A DNA stretch of 64,000 nucleotides from Didymella arachidicola (lineage: Eukaryota > Ascomycota > Dothideomycetes > Pleosporales > Didymellaceae), in contig CM049990.2 in NCBI GenBank assembly GCA_016630955.3, forward strand, positions 2,102,607 through 2,166,606, given 5' to 3'. The notes below the pieces were generated by a model that was given only the letters and a program-made list of their open reading frames with translations, was not told where the DNA came from and did no database searches. A program made the position numbers and the translations under genes. This document shows, piece after piece, positions 1 through 12,256 of the stretch (its first letter is position 1; each line of letters begins with the position of its first letter).

Positions 1-768
1 GGTTCAGGTCGCACTGCCTTCATGTTGTCCATCTGAAAGCCAGCGATGCACAGGTGGACGGGACGGGCCATGTACCGCCGGACAACAGGAGAGCGGATAT
101 GCTTGAGGGTGCCCAAGAGAAGGGTGCGCAGCTGCTATATGCTTTGCGCCTCCGCGTTCCGAGCTCACGAATATATCTATGTCCGACGACTACAACGCGT
201 GCGTGTCGCACCTGCGAAGAGGGTAGCCCTACCAAAGGGGTTTGTTCCAAAATCTCGGTGTTCGGTGCTTCGTACTGGAGGGGCGACTGTTTCAAGCGCA
301 AGCTAATGTTGAAGAGCTAATTTGGAGCCTCTTTACCATATTCGAAACGGAGAAAGCCGCTGCCGGGACGGTCTGGAGTTCCGGCTGCACTCGGAGGCCG
401 GATCTCAAGGAGTCCGCGGGAGCGCCCGGACTCAATACACTCATTTGCTGGATGTCCTCGTTGGTCTCTGGGCCAATAGCAATAATAAGATTGATCTCAC
501 AGGTGATAACAGTGGGGCTTCGTACCACAATATCCACGCACTAATCTGTTCTTTTGATATTCTATCTAGATCGTATGAAAATAATCAAAGCTCACATACC
601 TTCGTCCTCGCGCACTGAAAGCGGAGCAACAGTTTAGGGCCGATTGCGCGAGCGTGCTGATCTTACTTATCATTCACCTAACCTCAATACCTATTCTTTC
701 CCAGATTCTGTTCTTTACTCTTCGTTCCGGACGCCAGCTCGGCGAAGCTAATTTTCAAAACAAACAGA
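1..768. other. Upstream region of the ABC transporter gene, no gene recognised
   Basis: I see no coding region I can support. The short open frames here (up to about 100 codons, on both strands) have no recognisable domain and overlap one another. The last 110 bases before the start codon at 769 are pyrimidine-rich with scattered CT runs, which is usual for fungal promoters and 5' leaders. The region probably holds the transporter promoter and leader. None of the transposon termini found further right occurs here. Confidence 0.5.
411..420. promoter_or_regulatory. Candidate zinc-cluster factor site (PDRE-like)
   Basis: The palindrome CCGCGG lies at 414-419 inside TCCGCGGG, about 350 bp before the start codon. 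Further CGG triplets lie nearby at 392-401. Yeast PDR-type transporters are controlled by Zn2Cys6 factors through TCCGCGGA-like elements, and this site differs from that consensus at the last base. A six-base palindrome can occur by chance, so this is only a candidate. Confidence 0.25.
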
Positions 769-3700
769 ATGGACAGCAGGAGACGAAGTGTGTCAGTCAT
801 GAGCGCCAGCTTGTCCGAGGGGGCTGGAGACGATCTCTTACGGAGAATCTCAAGAACATTCTCGGGCAAATCACAAAGACATCAAGAAGAAGAAGAACGC
901 GAAGAAAGCGGGATCGAGCGCTGGACTTCCAGACACGAGAAAGGCGAGATTGACGACGCATCCGACAGAACCAAGGTCAACGATTGGCGCCTTGACCAAT
1001 ATGTAAAGGATATGCAAGCCAACGATCCAGCAGAGGGTCGAAGCCTCGGCGTTACATGGAAAGACCTGACAGTCCAAGTTATTCCAGCAGACGCTACACT
1101 GCAAGAGAATGTGCTGAGTCAGTTGAACACAATTCAGCAAATCAAGGAGGCGCGCAACAAGGCTCCCTTGAAGACGATTCTTGATGGCTCGTTCGGATGT
1201 GTCAAACCTGGTGAGATGCTACTTGTCCTGGGTAGACCTGGTTCTGGTTGCACAACTCTTCTAAAGACCCTCGCCAACAAGAGGAAAGGGTATGTATACG
1301 ATCGTAAATATCTTACCTTGGACGTTGTCTCTAACGCGGCTGTCAGATATTCCAATGTTGCCGGCGATGTACACTACGGTTCGATGACTGCCAAGGAGGC
1401 TGAGCAGTACCGTGGATCTATCGTTATCAACACGGAAGAAGAGCTCTTTTACCCTTCTCTCACTGTTGGAAAGGTATGTAATCATCCCAATGTATGGAGC
1501 ATTGAAGTCGATCTCTAACGTGATTGCAAAGACGATGGATTTCGCAACTCGATTGAATATTCCCGAAACGCTTCCTGCCAACTCGGAAAACCGCGAAGAC
1601 TATCGCCTCAAGTTCAAGAATTTCCTTCTCGACTCCATGGGCATCTCTCACACTGAGGACACCAAGGTGGGCGACGCTTTTGTTCGTGGCGTGTCTGGTG
1701 GCGAGCGGAAGCGCGTGTCTATCATTGAGACGTTGTGCACAAGGGGCAGCGTTATGTGCTGGGACAACTCGACGAGAGGACTAGACGCCTCTACAGCCCT
1801 TGAGTATACCCGTGCCCTCCGCTCGCTGACTGACGCTATGGGCATCGCAACTATTGTTACTCTGTACCAGGCCGGGAACGGTATCTACGACTTATTCGAC
1901 AAGGTCCTTGTCCTTGACGAAGGGAAACAGGTCTACTACGGTCCTCTCAAGCAGGCTCGTCCCTTCATGGAGAATCTTGGTTTCGTGTGTAGTGAAGGCG
2001 CCAATATCGCAGACTTCTTGACAGGTGTCACCGTACCTAGCGAGCGGCGGATCAAGCCAAAGTTTGAGTCCAGATTTCCTCGCAACAACGTTGAGCTTGA
2101 AAAGGCCTACCGAGAATCGCCCATCAAAACGGACATGGAACAGGAGCTCGACTACCCCAATACTGAACAAGCAAGGTCCCACACCAAAACGTTTATTCAC
2201 GCCGTGTCCCTCGACAAGTCGAAGGGCCTTCCTAAGAAGTCTCCTATGACTGTTTCATTCTCAGCTCAGGTTAGAGCATGCGTCACTCGTCAATACCAAA
2301 TCATTTGGGGTGACAAAGCCACTTTCGCCATAAAACAAGGCTCCACTATCGTTCAAGCTCTCATCTCGGGGTCCTTATTCTACAACGCCCCTAGTAACTC
2401 CGCTGGGCTCTTCGTCAAGGGCGGTGCTCTCTTCTTGACACTCCTCTTCAATTCTTTAGTCGCCATGTCTGAGGTCACAGACTCCTTTGCCGGGCGCCCT
2501 ATCCTCGCCAAGCACAAGAACTTTGCATTTTTCAACCCAGCTGCTTTCTGTATCGCCCAGATCACCGCGGACGTACCTATTATTTTCTCCCAGGTTACTT
2601 CTTTCGTCATCATATTGTACTGGATGGCTTCACTTAAAGCGACCGCTGGTGCTTTCTTTACCTGTTGGTTCGTCGTATATCTCACGACTTTTGTCATGAC
2701 GGCCCTTTTCCGCATGATCGGTGCAGCGTTCAAGAACTTCGATTCGGCTTCTAAGGTCTCTGGTTTTGCGGTCAGCGCTCTTGTCTTGTACACTGGATAC
2801 CAGATTCCGAAACCTCAGATGCACCCCTGGTTTGTGTGGATTTACTGGATCAACCCTCTCTCGTATGGCTTTGAGACAATGCTGGCAAACGAATTTAAGG
2901 GTACCACGATCCCCTGTGTCACCACCAACCTGGTGCCAAACTATTTGCCTCAATATCAGGATCCGGCTCATCGGTCCTGCGCTGGCATTGCTGGTGCTAA
3001 ACCAGGCGCTGTTTCGTTGACCGGCGAGGAGTACCTCCGAAGCTTATCGTACTCCTCGTCCCATATTTGGCGCAATGTTGGTATCCTCTTTGCTTGGTGG
3101 GCTCTATTCGCTGGTCTTACCATATTCTTCACTCTTCGCTGGGATGATGCTGCTGGCTCTACTGGTGCGCTACTGATCCCTCGTGAGAACGCAAAGAAGG
3201 TTCCCAAATCAGTCGCTCCCGCTGATGTGGAGGCCAATGCTGAAGAGAAAGCCCCGCGTCCTCGAGCCGATGATAGAAATGACGCATCAAGCAACGAGGT
3301 AGGCGGCGATCTCATCCGCAATACCTCAATATTCACTTGGCGTAACCTATCTTACATTGTTCAAACCCCATCAGGCCCTCGCACCCTTCTTGACAAGGTC
3401 TCGGGCTATGTCAAGCCTGGTATGTTAGGTGCCCTTATGGGCTCATCTGGAGCCGGAAAGACTACTCTGCTGGATGTCCTGGCCCAACGTAAGACCGATG
3501 GTAAGTCTTCGATCCTGTCCCTTCATGCAATAGCTGACCTCTGCTCAAGGTACTATCCACGGTGAAGTACTTGTCGACGGTCGTCCTCTACCTGTTTCAT
3601 TCCAACGTTCTGCAGGCTACTGTGAGCAGTTGGATGTTCATGAGCCCTTCTGTACGGTTCGCGAAGCCCTCGAGTTCTCCGCTCTTCTCCGTCAGAGCCG

Positions 3701-5276
3701 CGAGACTTCTCGTGAGGAGAAACTTGCCTATGTCGACACCATCATCGACCTCCTGGAACTACACGACCTTGAACACACACTTATCGGACGCGTTGGCGCT
3801 GGCCTCTCTGTTGAGCAGCGTAAGCGTGTCACTATCGGCGTTGAACTTGTTTCTAAGCCATCCATATTGATTTTCCTCGATGAGCCTACCTCTGGTCTCG
3901 ATGGACAGGCTGCTTTCAATACAGTCCGTTTCCTTAGGAAACTTGCTGACGTCGGCCAAGCGGTACTGGTCACGATTCATCAGCCTTCTGCTCAGCTCTT
4001 CGCCCAGTTTGATACGCTTCTGCTACTTGCCAAGGGTGGCAAGACCGTCTACTTCGGCGAAATAGGGGAAAATGGTCAGACTGTGAAGGACTACTTCAAC
4101 CGTGAAGGTGTTCCTTGCCCTCGAGAGGCCAACCCTGCTGAGTTCATGATTGATGTTGTCACTGGTACTCACTCGACCGAGCGAGACTGGCACCAGGTCT
4201 GGCTTGATTCGCCCGAGCACACGCAGATGGTACAAGACATGGAACATATCATCACTGACGCCGCTGGCAAGCCACCTGGGACGACTGATGACGGACACGA
4301 ATTTGCAACAGATATGTGGACCCAGACGAAGCTGGTCACTCAGCGCATGAACCTCAGCCTGTACAGGAACGTCGACTACGTCAACAATAAGATTGCACTT
4401 CACATCTTTCTGGCTCTCTTCATCGGCTTCTCTTTCTGGCAAATTGGCGACTCGGTTCAACAGCAGCAGATTGTCCTCTTCTCTATTTTCAACTATATCT
4501 TTGTTGCCCCTGGAGTTATCGCACAACTCCAGCCCCTCTTTATCGACCGCCGAGATATCTACGAGACACGAGAGAAGAAGTCAAAGATGTACCACTGGGC
4601 TCCTTTCACTACCGGACTCATTGTCTCTGAGATGCCATACCTGGTTATCTGTGGAATACTCTACTTCCTCTGCTTCTACTACACCGCAGGTCTTCCTGTG
4701 GCATCTGACAAAGCGGGCGCGACGTTCTTCGTCATGCTCATCTACCAGTTCTTCTACACTGGTCTCGGCCAATTCGTCGCTGCATACGCCCCTAATGCTG
4801 TCTTTGCATCACTTGTCAATCCCCTCCTTCTCGGTATCCTGGTCTCATTCTGTGGTGTTCTCGTTCCATACAACCAGATTCAGCCTTTCTGGCGCTACTG
4901 GCTGTATTACCTGAACCCTTTCAACTATCTCATGGGCGCACTGCTCGTCTTTGTGGACTTCGACTGGACAGTCAACTGCAAGGAGTCGGAGTTCGCAATC
5001 TTCGATCCCCCTGCTGGTCAGACCTGTGCTCAGTATCTAGAGGGATGGCTGAATGGCCCTGGCGCGCGCAACAACCTCATCAACGGCGATGCCACGGCTG
5101 ACTGCAGAGTTTGTCAGTACCGCCGCGGCAGTGACTATCTCCACACCATCAACCTCAATGACTACTACTATGGCTGGAGGGATGCGGCGATTTGTGTCCT
5201 GTTTACCATCTCGAGCTACGCCCTCGTCTATCTGCTCATGAAGCTGAGAACCAAGGCTAGCAAAAAAGCCGAGTAA
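769..5276 (+). CDS. PDR-type (ABCG) full-size ABC transporter, spliced
   Basis: Four exons are inferred: 769-1289, 1347-1473, 1532-3500 and 3550-5276. The introns have GT/AG ends (57, 58 and 49 bp). Joined, they give 1447 residues in one frame, normal for fungal PDR transporters. The order is NBD-TMD-NBD-TMD. NBD1 has a Walker A starting at G155 with Cys161 where Lys is canonical, a VSGGE signature at about 270, and a Walker B with Asp294-Asn295 in place of Asp-Glu. This asymmetry is typical of the family. NBD2 has GSSGAGK with K859, an LSVEQ signature, Walker B D983-E984 and H-loop His1016. Hydrophobic blocks follow each NBD. The likely role is plasma-membrane ATP-driven efflux of azoles or other lipophilic toxins; the substrate is not readable from sequence. 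No frame damage or RIP-type stops are present, so this is the only clearly functional host gene here. Confidence 0.95.
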
Positions 5277-8200
5277 ACTGTGTCTCGGCAACCGATTTTC
5301 TCCTCGGTGTTCTGTATCTGAAGCTTTCGCTTCCCTATAATTCCGGTATTGTTTACTTCTCCTCATGCATGAGGATAATCCGGCCATACCTTAGACCTTG
5401 CAAACCCTTCCTCTGCCTAGACTGATAGACTTCTAAATATATCATGCATTCTAATTAGTCAATTATACTTGTTCACATGCACACAATTACTGCGTCTTTG
5501 AGCAAGCCAGAAAGCCCGGTGAGAGTGCCAGGTCACAGCGCGGCAGTTCCCATTTTGAGCCGGGATCCAACGCAACCACTAGTAGCATCCTCCACGGGCG
5601 CCACCTTGCGCTCTTGGTCACATCGCAAATCCCAGCGACTGCTCCACTCCAGTGTTGAAGATTTCGCCCAGCTTCAATCACATCTCCGATGCGCTCTACA
5701 AAGTCTTACCGCGAGGAACCATTCGCACCACCCTACTTGTCCTTCACAAGGCGTCAAAGGTTGCGAGGGGCCAAGCTCAGCAGGACTAAAGCATCCCAGA
5801 AGTTACTGATGGTGCCCAATGGGCGAGTTTGTCGCTTGGGACACAATGTGATTCGCCAACAGACCGCGCGGTGCGAGTCGTCATCGACGAGGGCAGGGCA
5901 TGGTCCGCCATTCTCTGTGCTTGTTTGCAGGATTCTATCAGTAAATTGGACGTCGGAAACACCTTGAGCCGGTTTCCACGGAGTTTTTACCTTCATCAGC
6001 AAAAAGGTCGATGCAGACATCGCCGCCGCCGCCTGATAGTAGCAAATATCTGCGCTTTTGTAGCAAGTCGTAGCCGCTACTGTATCGAAGAATTGTATGA
6101 AGATCTTAGATTCAGTGCTGTTGCCTCTTCTCCCAATCTCAACAAGCCAATGTTGGCCGCAGATTGCGAAGTGAACATGAAAGTTCCGCGCACGCCTGGT
6201 AGATATGTCAACGCCTTACGCAGCGAAATATCCCTCAGTGGTGTCCATAGACACCGAACTGAAGGTTGCAAGGCAGTCCGATGGTATTTGCCAAGGTTAT
6301 TCGTTCCTGGTTCGATCAACCGATGGTCACTTGTGTACAGTCTGGCCGGACATGTTGCTGGATTCAGCGCAGACGAGAAGACTATCTATGTACACACGCC
6401 GACTGTTTGGCGGGCTTCTCTGGTGCTGGAAAAGATATGGCTTCCATATATATTAGCAGGTGACCAAGCGAGCCGAAGCACAAGAAGATCAATCATGTGT
6501 TCCAGGACCAACACGCCATTGAGCTCGACGAGTGATGTTCTGTCTAATTTTTGACAATAATATGTCAGGCATACGGGATACTATACGGACAGTGCCGAGC
6601 CGCAGTGTTTCGCCTACGCGACGGAGTTGAGCAAGGTTCTTACCAGATTTACGCTTTTGCTATTGAAGAAAGAGCCGAGTGGGTGCAGGTCTTCGTCATG
6701 GAGAGAATATGTAAGGTATATTATAGATGAAGCATCTACTACTGAGGCGAAGACTTACATGAATGCAGACCCTGGGTGGTCCAATGTCACACTCGCATAG
6801 GTGAAACCGTAAGATTGGCTGGCGTGTTGACTAGACGTTGACAGCCCAAAACGTTGCGCGAAGCGAATGAGTACGTTCAAGCACTTGAGCAGGGCATAAT
6901 GTTTGAAGACAATCTGATTTGCAGGTGAGTTTGCACGCTATGTGACTATTTAGGCGTGGGTCTACAAGATACATCGAAGCAAGCAGATCTACATCTAGAA
7001 AGCCTTAGCCTTCGCGATGTACCTCAGATCGTTCGTGAGCAAGACCAACGTCGGATTCAAGACCTTGATTCCACCGGTTAGACCTAAGTGATCACTGATC
7101 TACCAAGAGCCCGTTGCTGAGTTGGAAGTTACGTAGTAGGATTGTACTGATAAGTCTGAGAGCAGACCAGCGTGCTACTGGCCACTGTGTTATCGCTACC
7201 CCTCTATCCAGTAAAGTTAACCATGCACTCGGTATGAAGAGCGGCGGCAACTCTGCCTTGAATAGTGCAGCCATGGTAATAGTCTCCGAGCTAAAAGTAT
7301 TTGGTTTTGCTGAAAGATTAGTTCGTGCTAAGTGTTGCGGTCCCTTGGATCTCGGTCGCGAGGCCGATACGCGCATAGTCATTGCCAAAGTGAAATCTTA
7401 CGCCTGAAAATTTGATACTGGAGAGGAGTGGGGTAAGTATTGAGTTCTTGAGATCCATAGGTTGGGGGACCGGAGTGAATTTGATGCCTTGAAAAAGGAA
7501 TCCTCCTGTGGGATGGCAATCGCTCCTGCAAACGCGATTGCCAGGCTTCCAAGATCGTCGAAATTGTAATCATGCTGTACATGCACACATTTCTCTGGGG
7601 TCATCGGCACGGCGGTCGCACTGCATGTGTGCTAGCGGCGCGAATCTTCGGTCCAAGTAGTGCAAAGGTAATGAATCCACTGGACTGGTTTGCAGTAGCA
7701 TGATCTCTGTCCATACGCATTGTAAGAAACTAATAATGCGTGTTCTTGGTGTCTTTTCCGCTGCATGTTTTACTGGAGGCAAATGTGGCTTGTTAATTTG
7801 TGACGAGAGCTGGATGCACAAAGCTTCATGACGCCACCACTAAGATGAAAGATCAGCAGACAGAATTGCTGTTTATCAAAACGCTAATAAGTGGATCAGT
7901 GATGTTACGTAAGCGTCCGATCATCTGATAGAGACTTACTAGTATTTGAGAGCCTTCGTGCTGGTCAATATCTTGCTAATCATAATAGGTCATCCGGACA
8001 TGGTCGGACGTTCGTGAAGACTACGACCATGGGAGGTCCAATTTGCGTAATAATATCTAGCCTAATGCACCATTGTGAAACCCAGAAGAAGAGAAGAAGA
8101 CTCCATCGATACGAACTCGTTATTGCGACTACTTTCGAGTGGAACAACGCAGCCTTCGACATGTTATCACACAACACTCAATTGGAAGGACCCTGCACGC

Positions 8201-8790
8201 GCTCCAGAAATCCGTGGCAAGATGCATATATTCGTAGATTTGACCTTGGAAACGAATGATGCTTACTTAAAACGGTCAGGTTGTGTCATTTCAATCACAG
8301 TGAATCCTGCCGGACGGTTCTTACTAGCTGGCTACTAAGCAGAACCTAACATTGATCCGTCCTCCCAGCACTTACAGAGCTTCGGGCGTTTCAGATGAAG
8401 ATATCTCATTGGACCTTCAACTTGTATCCGTTATGTTCAGGTGTTTCGTGCGCTTACTAAGGAACCGCCTTCAAAACGCTCTCCACGATCTTGCGATATA
8501 GATTGACCACGTGAACCGACGTAAAGTCGACCCCGTTTGCTTCAAAATTTTTGATCACAGGGAGAGGAATTGATAAATAGATCCAATACAGTTCCAAATG
8601 GATGCACTTGGAGCGCATTACCTGAGAGCTTGGTGACAACTTTGATTTGAGGAATCTCGTCGTCTTTCGATAGCGTCAAGGTCTCGAAGTCTGGCGCGAC
8701 GCTACCTCAGATCTGCAGGCAAAATGTGTCAAGCTGTGGGATCGACACTGTGGAGTGCGACGATCCGAAAGACAGAGTACAGCAAAACTC
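5277..8790. other. Non-repetitive region with no supportable gene
   Basis: After the transporter stop there are about 3.5 kb without a recognisable gene. The longest open frame (5829-6554, plus strand, 241 codons) has no family resemblance I can name. In another frame, 6407-6463 encodes the P-loop-like stretch GFSGAGKDMAS, reminiscent of NACHT/ankyrin-type NTPases, but nothing conserved continues on either side. Base composition is mixed and not strongly AT-rich, unlike the RIP-mutated transposon relics. This could be intergenic DNA or a very old gene remnant. It ends at 8790, where transposon A1 begins. Confidence 0.4.
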
Positions 8791-8792
8791 TA

Positions 8793-10939
8793 CCGTGTCT
8801 GTGCACCTCGTGAGCCGGGTCAGTGCGTGAGCCACCCCACCAACTTTGGACGTTACTTTAAACCCCCTACAACTCAACGCCACGATGCCGTTAAAGGAAG
8901 CCCTTGCAGAGCTAGATAATTTAAGACCTAGAGAACAATTCTCATACCGGGCTCTTGCCAAAAAACATGGCTGTTCACGCGCGACGTTGACCCGCCAGCA
9001 CAGGGGTGAAGTTACCCCTCGTGAAGAGGTCACCAACAGCCAACGGCTCCTCCACCCACGTGCTGAGGCAGAGCTTGTACAATACATCAGAGGACTCACA
9101 GAGAGACACCTGATGCCTACAAGGCAAATAATCATTAATTTCTCAACTCCTTTGTGCCGCTGGGAGCCTTCTAATAGCTGGGTTACTAGGCTGTTAAACC
9201 GGAATTAAGACCACCTTATCACTGCCTGGTCAACTCCTATGGAAACTGTACGCCACAAGGCTGATTCTGGTGAGGAATACAGCTTGTATTTCCAGCTCCT
9301 GCACCTTAAAATTAAGGAGCATGAAGTATTGCCTAAGAACACATACAATATAGATGAAAAGGGATTTATAATTAGGGTAGTTAGAAGGAGCAAGAGGGTG
9401 TTTAGTAAGGTACTGTACTGTAAGAGGCGGTCTAAACAACCTACCCACGATAGTAATCAGGAGTGGATAACCGTGGTTGCTGGTGTATGTGCTGACGGTA
9501 CCCACCTCCCCCTAGGGGTTATCTTTCTAGCCAAAGGTGACGCAGTACAAGCAAGCTGGGTACGCGAAACTAATCTAGCCAAGCACTCAGTTCATTTTAC
9601 CACGTCACCTACTGGTTAGACAAACAACAATTTGGGCGTTGCCTAGTTGGAACAGGTCTTCGATCGCTACACCAAGAGGAAAGCTCGGAGAAGGTACAGG
9701 CTACTCATTATTAACGGGCACGGTAGCCACGTGACGAAGGCCTTTATCGATTACTGTAATCAGCACAAGATTCTGCTGCTCATCTTCCCTCCACACGCTA
9801 CCCACACGCTTCAGCCGCTGGATGTGGTGTGCTTTAAGTCGCTGGCTCAAAACTATACCAACCAACTAGTTGAACACAACCACACAACGCAGGGATAGTA
9901 CCTAGTAACTAAGGCTGACTTTGTAAGCCTGTTTTGGCCTGCCTAGGTTCATACTTTCACTAAGGCGTTAGTAGAGAGTGCCTTTGAAACTACAGGTATC
10001 TACCTACCAAACGCCGACGTTATACTCAATCAGTTTAGAACACCAACACCTCCGCCACCTGCGACACCTCCAGAGCAAGCAGGACCTTAGGCGGCTTCTC
10101 CTAAGCCTAGTTGGTTAAAGACTAAGTTACTGCTAAGGAGCGCTGTGAAGGATAAGGACCTTGCTGCTGCAGACGCAGTTAAACAGAGAATCCACCACCT
10201 CTACGTGCTTAATGAGCTTACCCAGCACGAGATTCAAGGCCTTAGAGAGGCAATGGCAGCCAAGAAGAGGAAGAATAAAAAGAAGAAAGCACTGCCTCTA
10301 GCCGCAGATAACCTTAATTTACAGGGTGGTGCTACCTAGTAGAGCCCCCAATCGAAGGCACGTGCCAATTAACGCCAGGCGGCAACTAAGCAGCAGCAGT
10401 TAGAGGAAGAGGCTGCAAAAACCACCAGGCATGAAATTCAGCACCAGAATAAACTGCTTAAGGCAAAAGAGAAGGAGGATAACTGTGTGAAGCGGTTGAG
10501 GGAGAAAGAAGAGCGCGATCGCAAGGCTGCTAAATCACGTGCTGAAATTGACGCGCGCAAGGCAGCGAGAGCAGCTCAGAAACGCGATCGCGACGCTTAA
10601 AAAAGTATCCAATTGCCTAAACAGGCTAAGGGCAAGGTCTCACAGCAGTCGCAGTTAAAAATAACAAAGCAACGTGCTAGTGCTGCCGTGCGCAGGCCAC
10701 GCGTGGTTCACGCGCGTTCCCCAACCCCCCCACCTAGATTGAGCACCAGTAGTCGCATAATTACCGCTACAAGAAAGTTAAGATAGCTAAAATATGCGCA
10801 ATAGTTAATAGATGAATCTGCTAGCTTTCCTTACAATAATTGCTTTTGTGTGTAGCTTGATAATCTTAATTCTTTCTGATGCTCAAAGGTAGTGGGGTGG
10901 CTCACTCGCTGACCCGGCTCATGAGGTGCACGGACACGG
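8793..10939 (+). mobile_element. pogo-type DNA transposon A1
   Basis: TA dinucleotides (8791-8792 and 10940-10941) flank terminal inverted repeats of about 50 bp. The outer part reads CCGTGTCYGTGCACCTC. The inner part carries the unit GTGAGCC twice, 17 bp apart. TA duplication is typical of pogo/Fot1 elements. The right TA is shared with the first bases of element B, so the two abut directly. A copy of identical length lies at 61018-63164 (A2). The encoded transposase is broken by stops, so movement would need help from another element. Confidence 0.9.
8885..10786 (+). pseudogene. Broken pogo-like transposase of element A1
   Basis: Translation from the ATG at 8885 gives, in order, an N-terminal CENP-B/psq-type helix-turn-helix region, a DDE-superfamily core and a long basic, coiled-coil tail. 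The core has NIDEKGF for the first catalytic Asp and LQPLDVVCF for the third. The second Asp (in the DGHGSH motif of relatives) is Asn, codon 9713-9715, a G-to-A change. At least eight in-frame stops follow, including 9206-9208, 9617-9619 and 9896-9898. The tail after about 10080 is Lys/Arg/Glu-rich and corresponds to ORF2 of elements B and C. No function is expected. Confidence 0.85.
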
Positions 10940-11092
10940 TACCGTGTCCGTGCACTCAATGCACGCCGTCAGTCAATGCACGCGCATCACCAAAACGGGC
11001 TACCTATAACTAAGGCCGTAGAGGCACACACAACAACTATTATGACAAGATAATTTAGTAGAGCGCTCTACAGACCTACAGAACAAAATTTT

Positions 11093-11887
11093 TTACCAAT
11101 ACTTTCTTGGCCGAAGGATTTTGCGGCTGCGAGTGTTAGTTTGGTGTGGAGATGTCGGCGTACGCTCAATGCACGAGGCATCACCCACATCGTCGCTAGC
11201 ACTACGTTTCTGCTTCTTCTTTGGTACCGCGCTCTGTGAAACCTTGCGCTTGCCTGTAGAAGGCTTTTGTACAGCTTCTTGAGAGTTACGAGCTTGCCTT
11301 TGACGCTCTCTCTCTGCCCTGCGTTCAGCAACTTTCTTAGCCTTCTCAGCCTTCAGCTGTTTGCGCTCTTCCTTCTCCCTCGCATGCGCATTACGCCTCT
11401 CTTGCGCAATCTTGTCGTTATATAATTTATTAGCCTTAGCGAGCTCCTTTATATCAGCCTTTTTCTTTTCATCTGCCTCTCGCTCCTCCCTTGCAAGTCT
11501 CAAGCAGGTCTTGGCTTCTCTGAATAACCGAGGAGTCCACATCATCGAAGGCCCCCAGTACTCATAGTGTTGCAACAGGTCAAGAGACTTACCCTTTGTC
11601 TCTCTCCTTCTTTTAACAGTAAGAGCGTTAAGCAGACCCTCATTCTCGCTCTGCAAGAGGGTGTTCTGTATAGCCATGTGGTGGAGCGATTGCCAAACAA
11701 TAGATGCGTCCTTCTCTGAGGCACCACTCAACGCGCGTTTTATGACTGTGTTCAGCTTTTGCCATGCCTCGCCGCCGTATGTAGGAGCCTCCTCTGATGC
11801 GTTGCTAGAGGTGTCTGAGTCGTTATTGGCAAAGCGATCGAGTACAACGTCGGGATTGAAGGGGTTGGTTGGTTGGTTGGTATTCAT
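11093..11887 (-). CDS. Transposon B ORF2: basic coiled-coil protein (C-terminal part of pogo transposase)
   Basis: An intact 264-residue frame. The first part contains NPDVVLDRF, which matches the segment following the catalytic core in one-piece pogo transposases (A1 has NADVILNQF at that place). Residues about 125-215 are a long charged Glu/Lys/Arg helix, probably coiled coil. The C-terminus is Lys/Arg-rich and could bind nucleic acid or act as a nuclear signal. The homologue in element C (58196-58988) is broken by stops. It could be mistaken for a host gene, but its position between a transposon terminus and a transposase, and its homologues in C and A1, argue for transposon origin. Whether it is made as a separate protein or spliced to ORF1 cannot be decided here. 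Confidence 0.65.
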   Translation of the reverse strand: MNTNQPTNPFNPDVVLDRFANNDSDTSSNASEEAPTYGGEAWQKLNTVIKRALSGASEKDASIVWQSLHHMAIQNTLLQSENEGLLNALTVKRRRETKGKSLDLLQHYEYWGPSMMWTPRLFREAKTCLRLAREEREADEKKKADIKELAKANKLYNDKIAQERRNAHAREKEERKQLKAEKAKKVAERRAERERQRQARNSQEAVQKPSTGKRKVSQSAVPKKKQKRSASDDVGDASCIERTPTSPHQTNTRSRKILRPRKYW

Positions 11888-12140
11888 TTTTCGTCTAGTT
11901 GATGTGGAATAAGTCCATCATCTCGCCTCCCGAAGGGCATGTACGACGTGCTAAGCTATGGAATTACAGTGCTGATACACTACCTTAGAAAGCATTTCCT
12001 GCCTGCGCAGGTATTGTTACCATTTCAGAACTACAGCTCCCCGTCCAGTTGGGGAGGCTAAGCGATGTATGTATATTAGGGTAATTTCCTTGCATTCTGA
12101 GGCATATATGTGCCGTAGGAGAGAGAGAAAGAGACATCGT
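11888..12140. other. Element B internal non-coding region
   Basis: No gene is seen. The sequence aligns closely with 58989-59230 in element C, so it is the conserved spacer between ORF2 and ORF1 of this transposon type. It contains a purine-rich run near 12120-12140 where homology to C is lost and LINE sequence begins. Confidence 0.6.
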
Positions 12141-12256
12141 GTGAGTGGAGGGGGTGAAGGGGTGGAGGGGTGGAGGGGTGAAGAGTGTTGCATCGATTGT
12201 GCTGGACCTAGCAGAACTAGGTGCAGGTGTTTGCTGCTGTTGCAGGGCTGCAGGAG

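Noticed and set aside
6407..6463. P-loop-like GFSGAGKDMAS as a NACHT-type gene remnant
   Set aside because: Isolated motif without neighbouring conserved blocks in any frame; kept only as a remark.
5829..6554. 241-codon open frame downstream of the transporter
   Set aside because: No recognisable domain, overlapped by frames on the other strand, and no supporting structure such as introns or conserved motifs.
11093..11887. Possible host gene for a coiled-coil protein
   Set aside because: Lies inside transposon B next to its terminus and has homologues in element C and in the tail of A1/A2.
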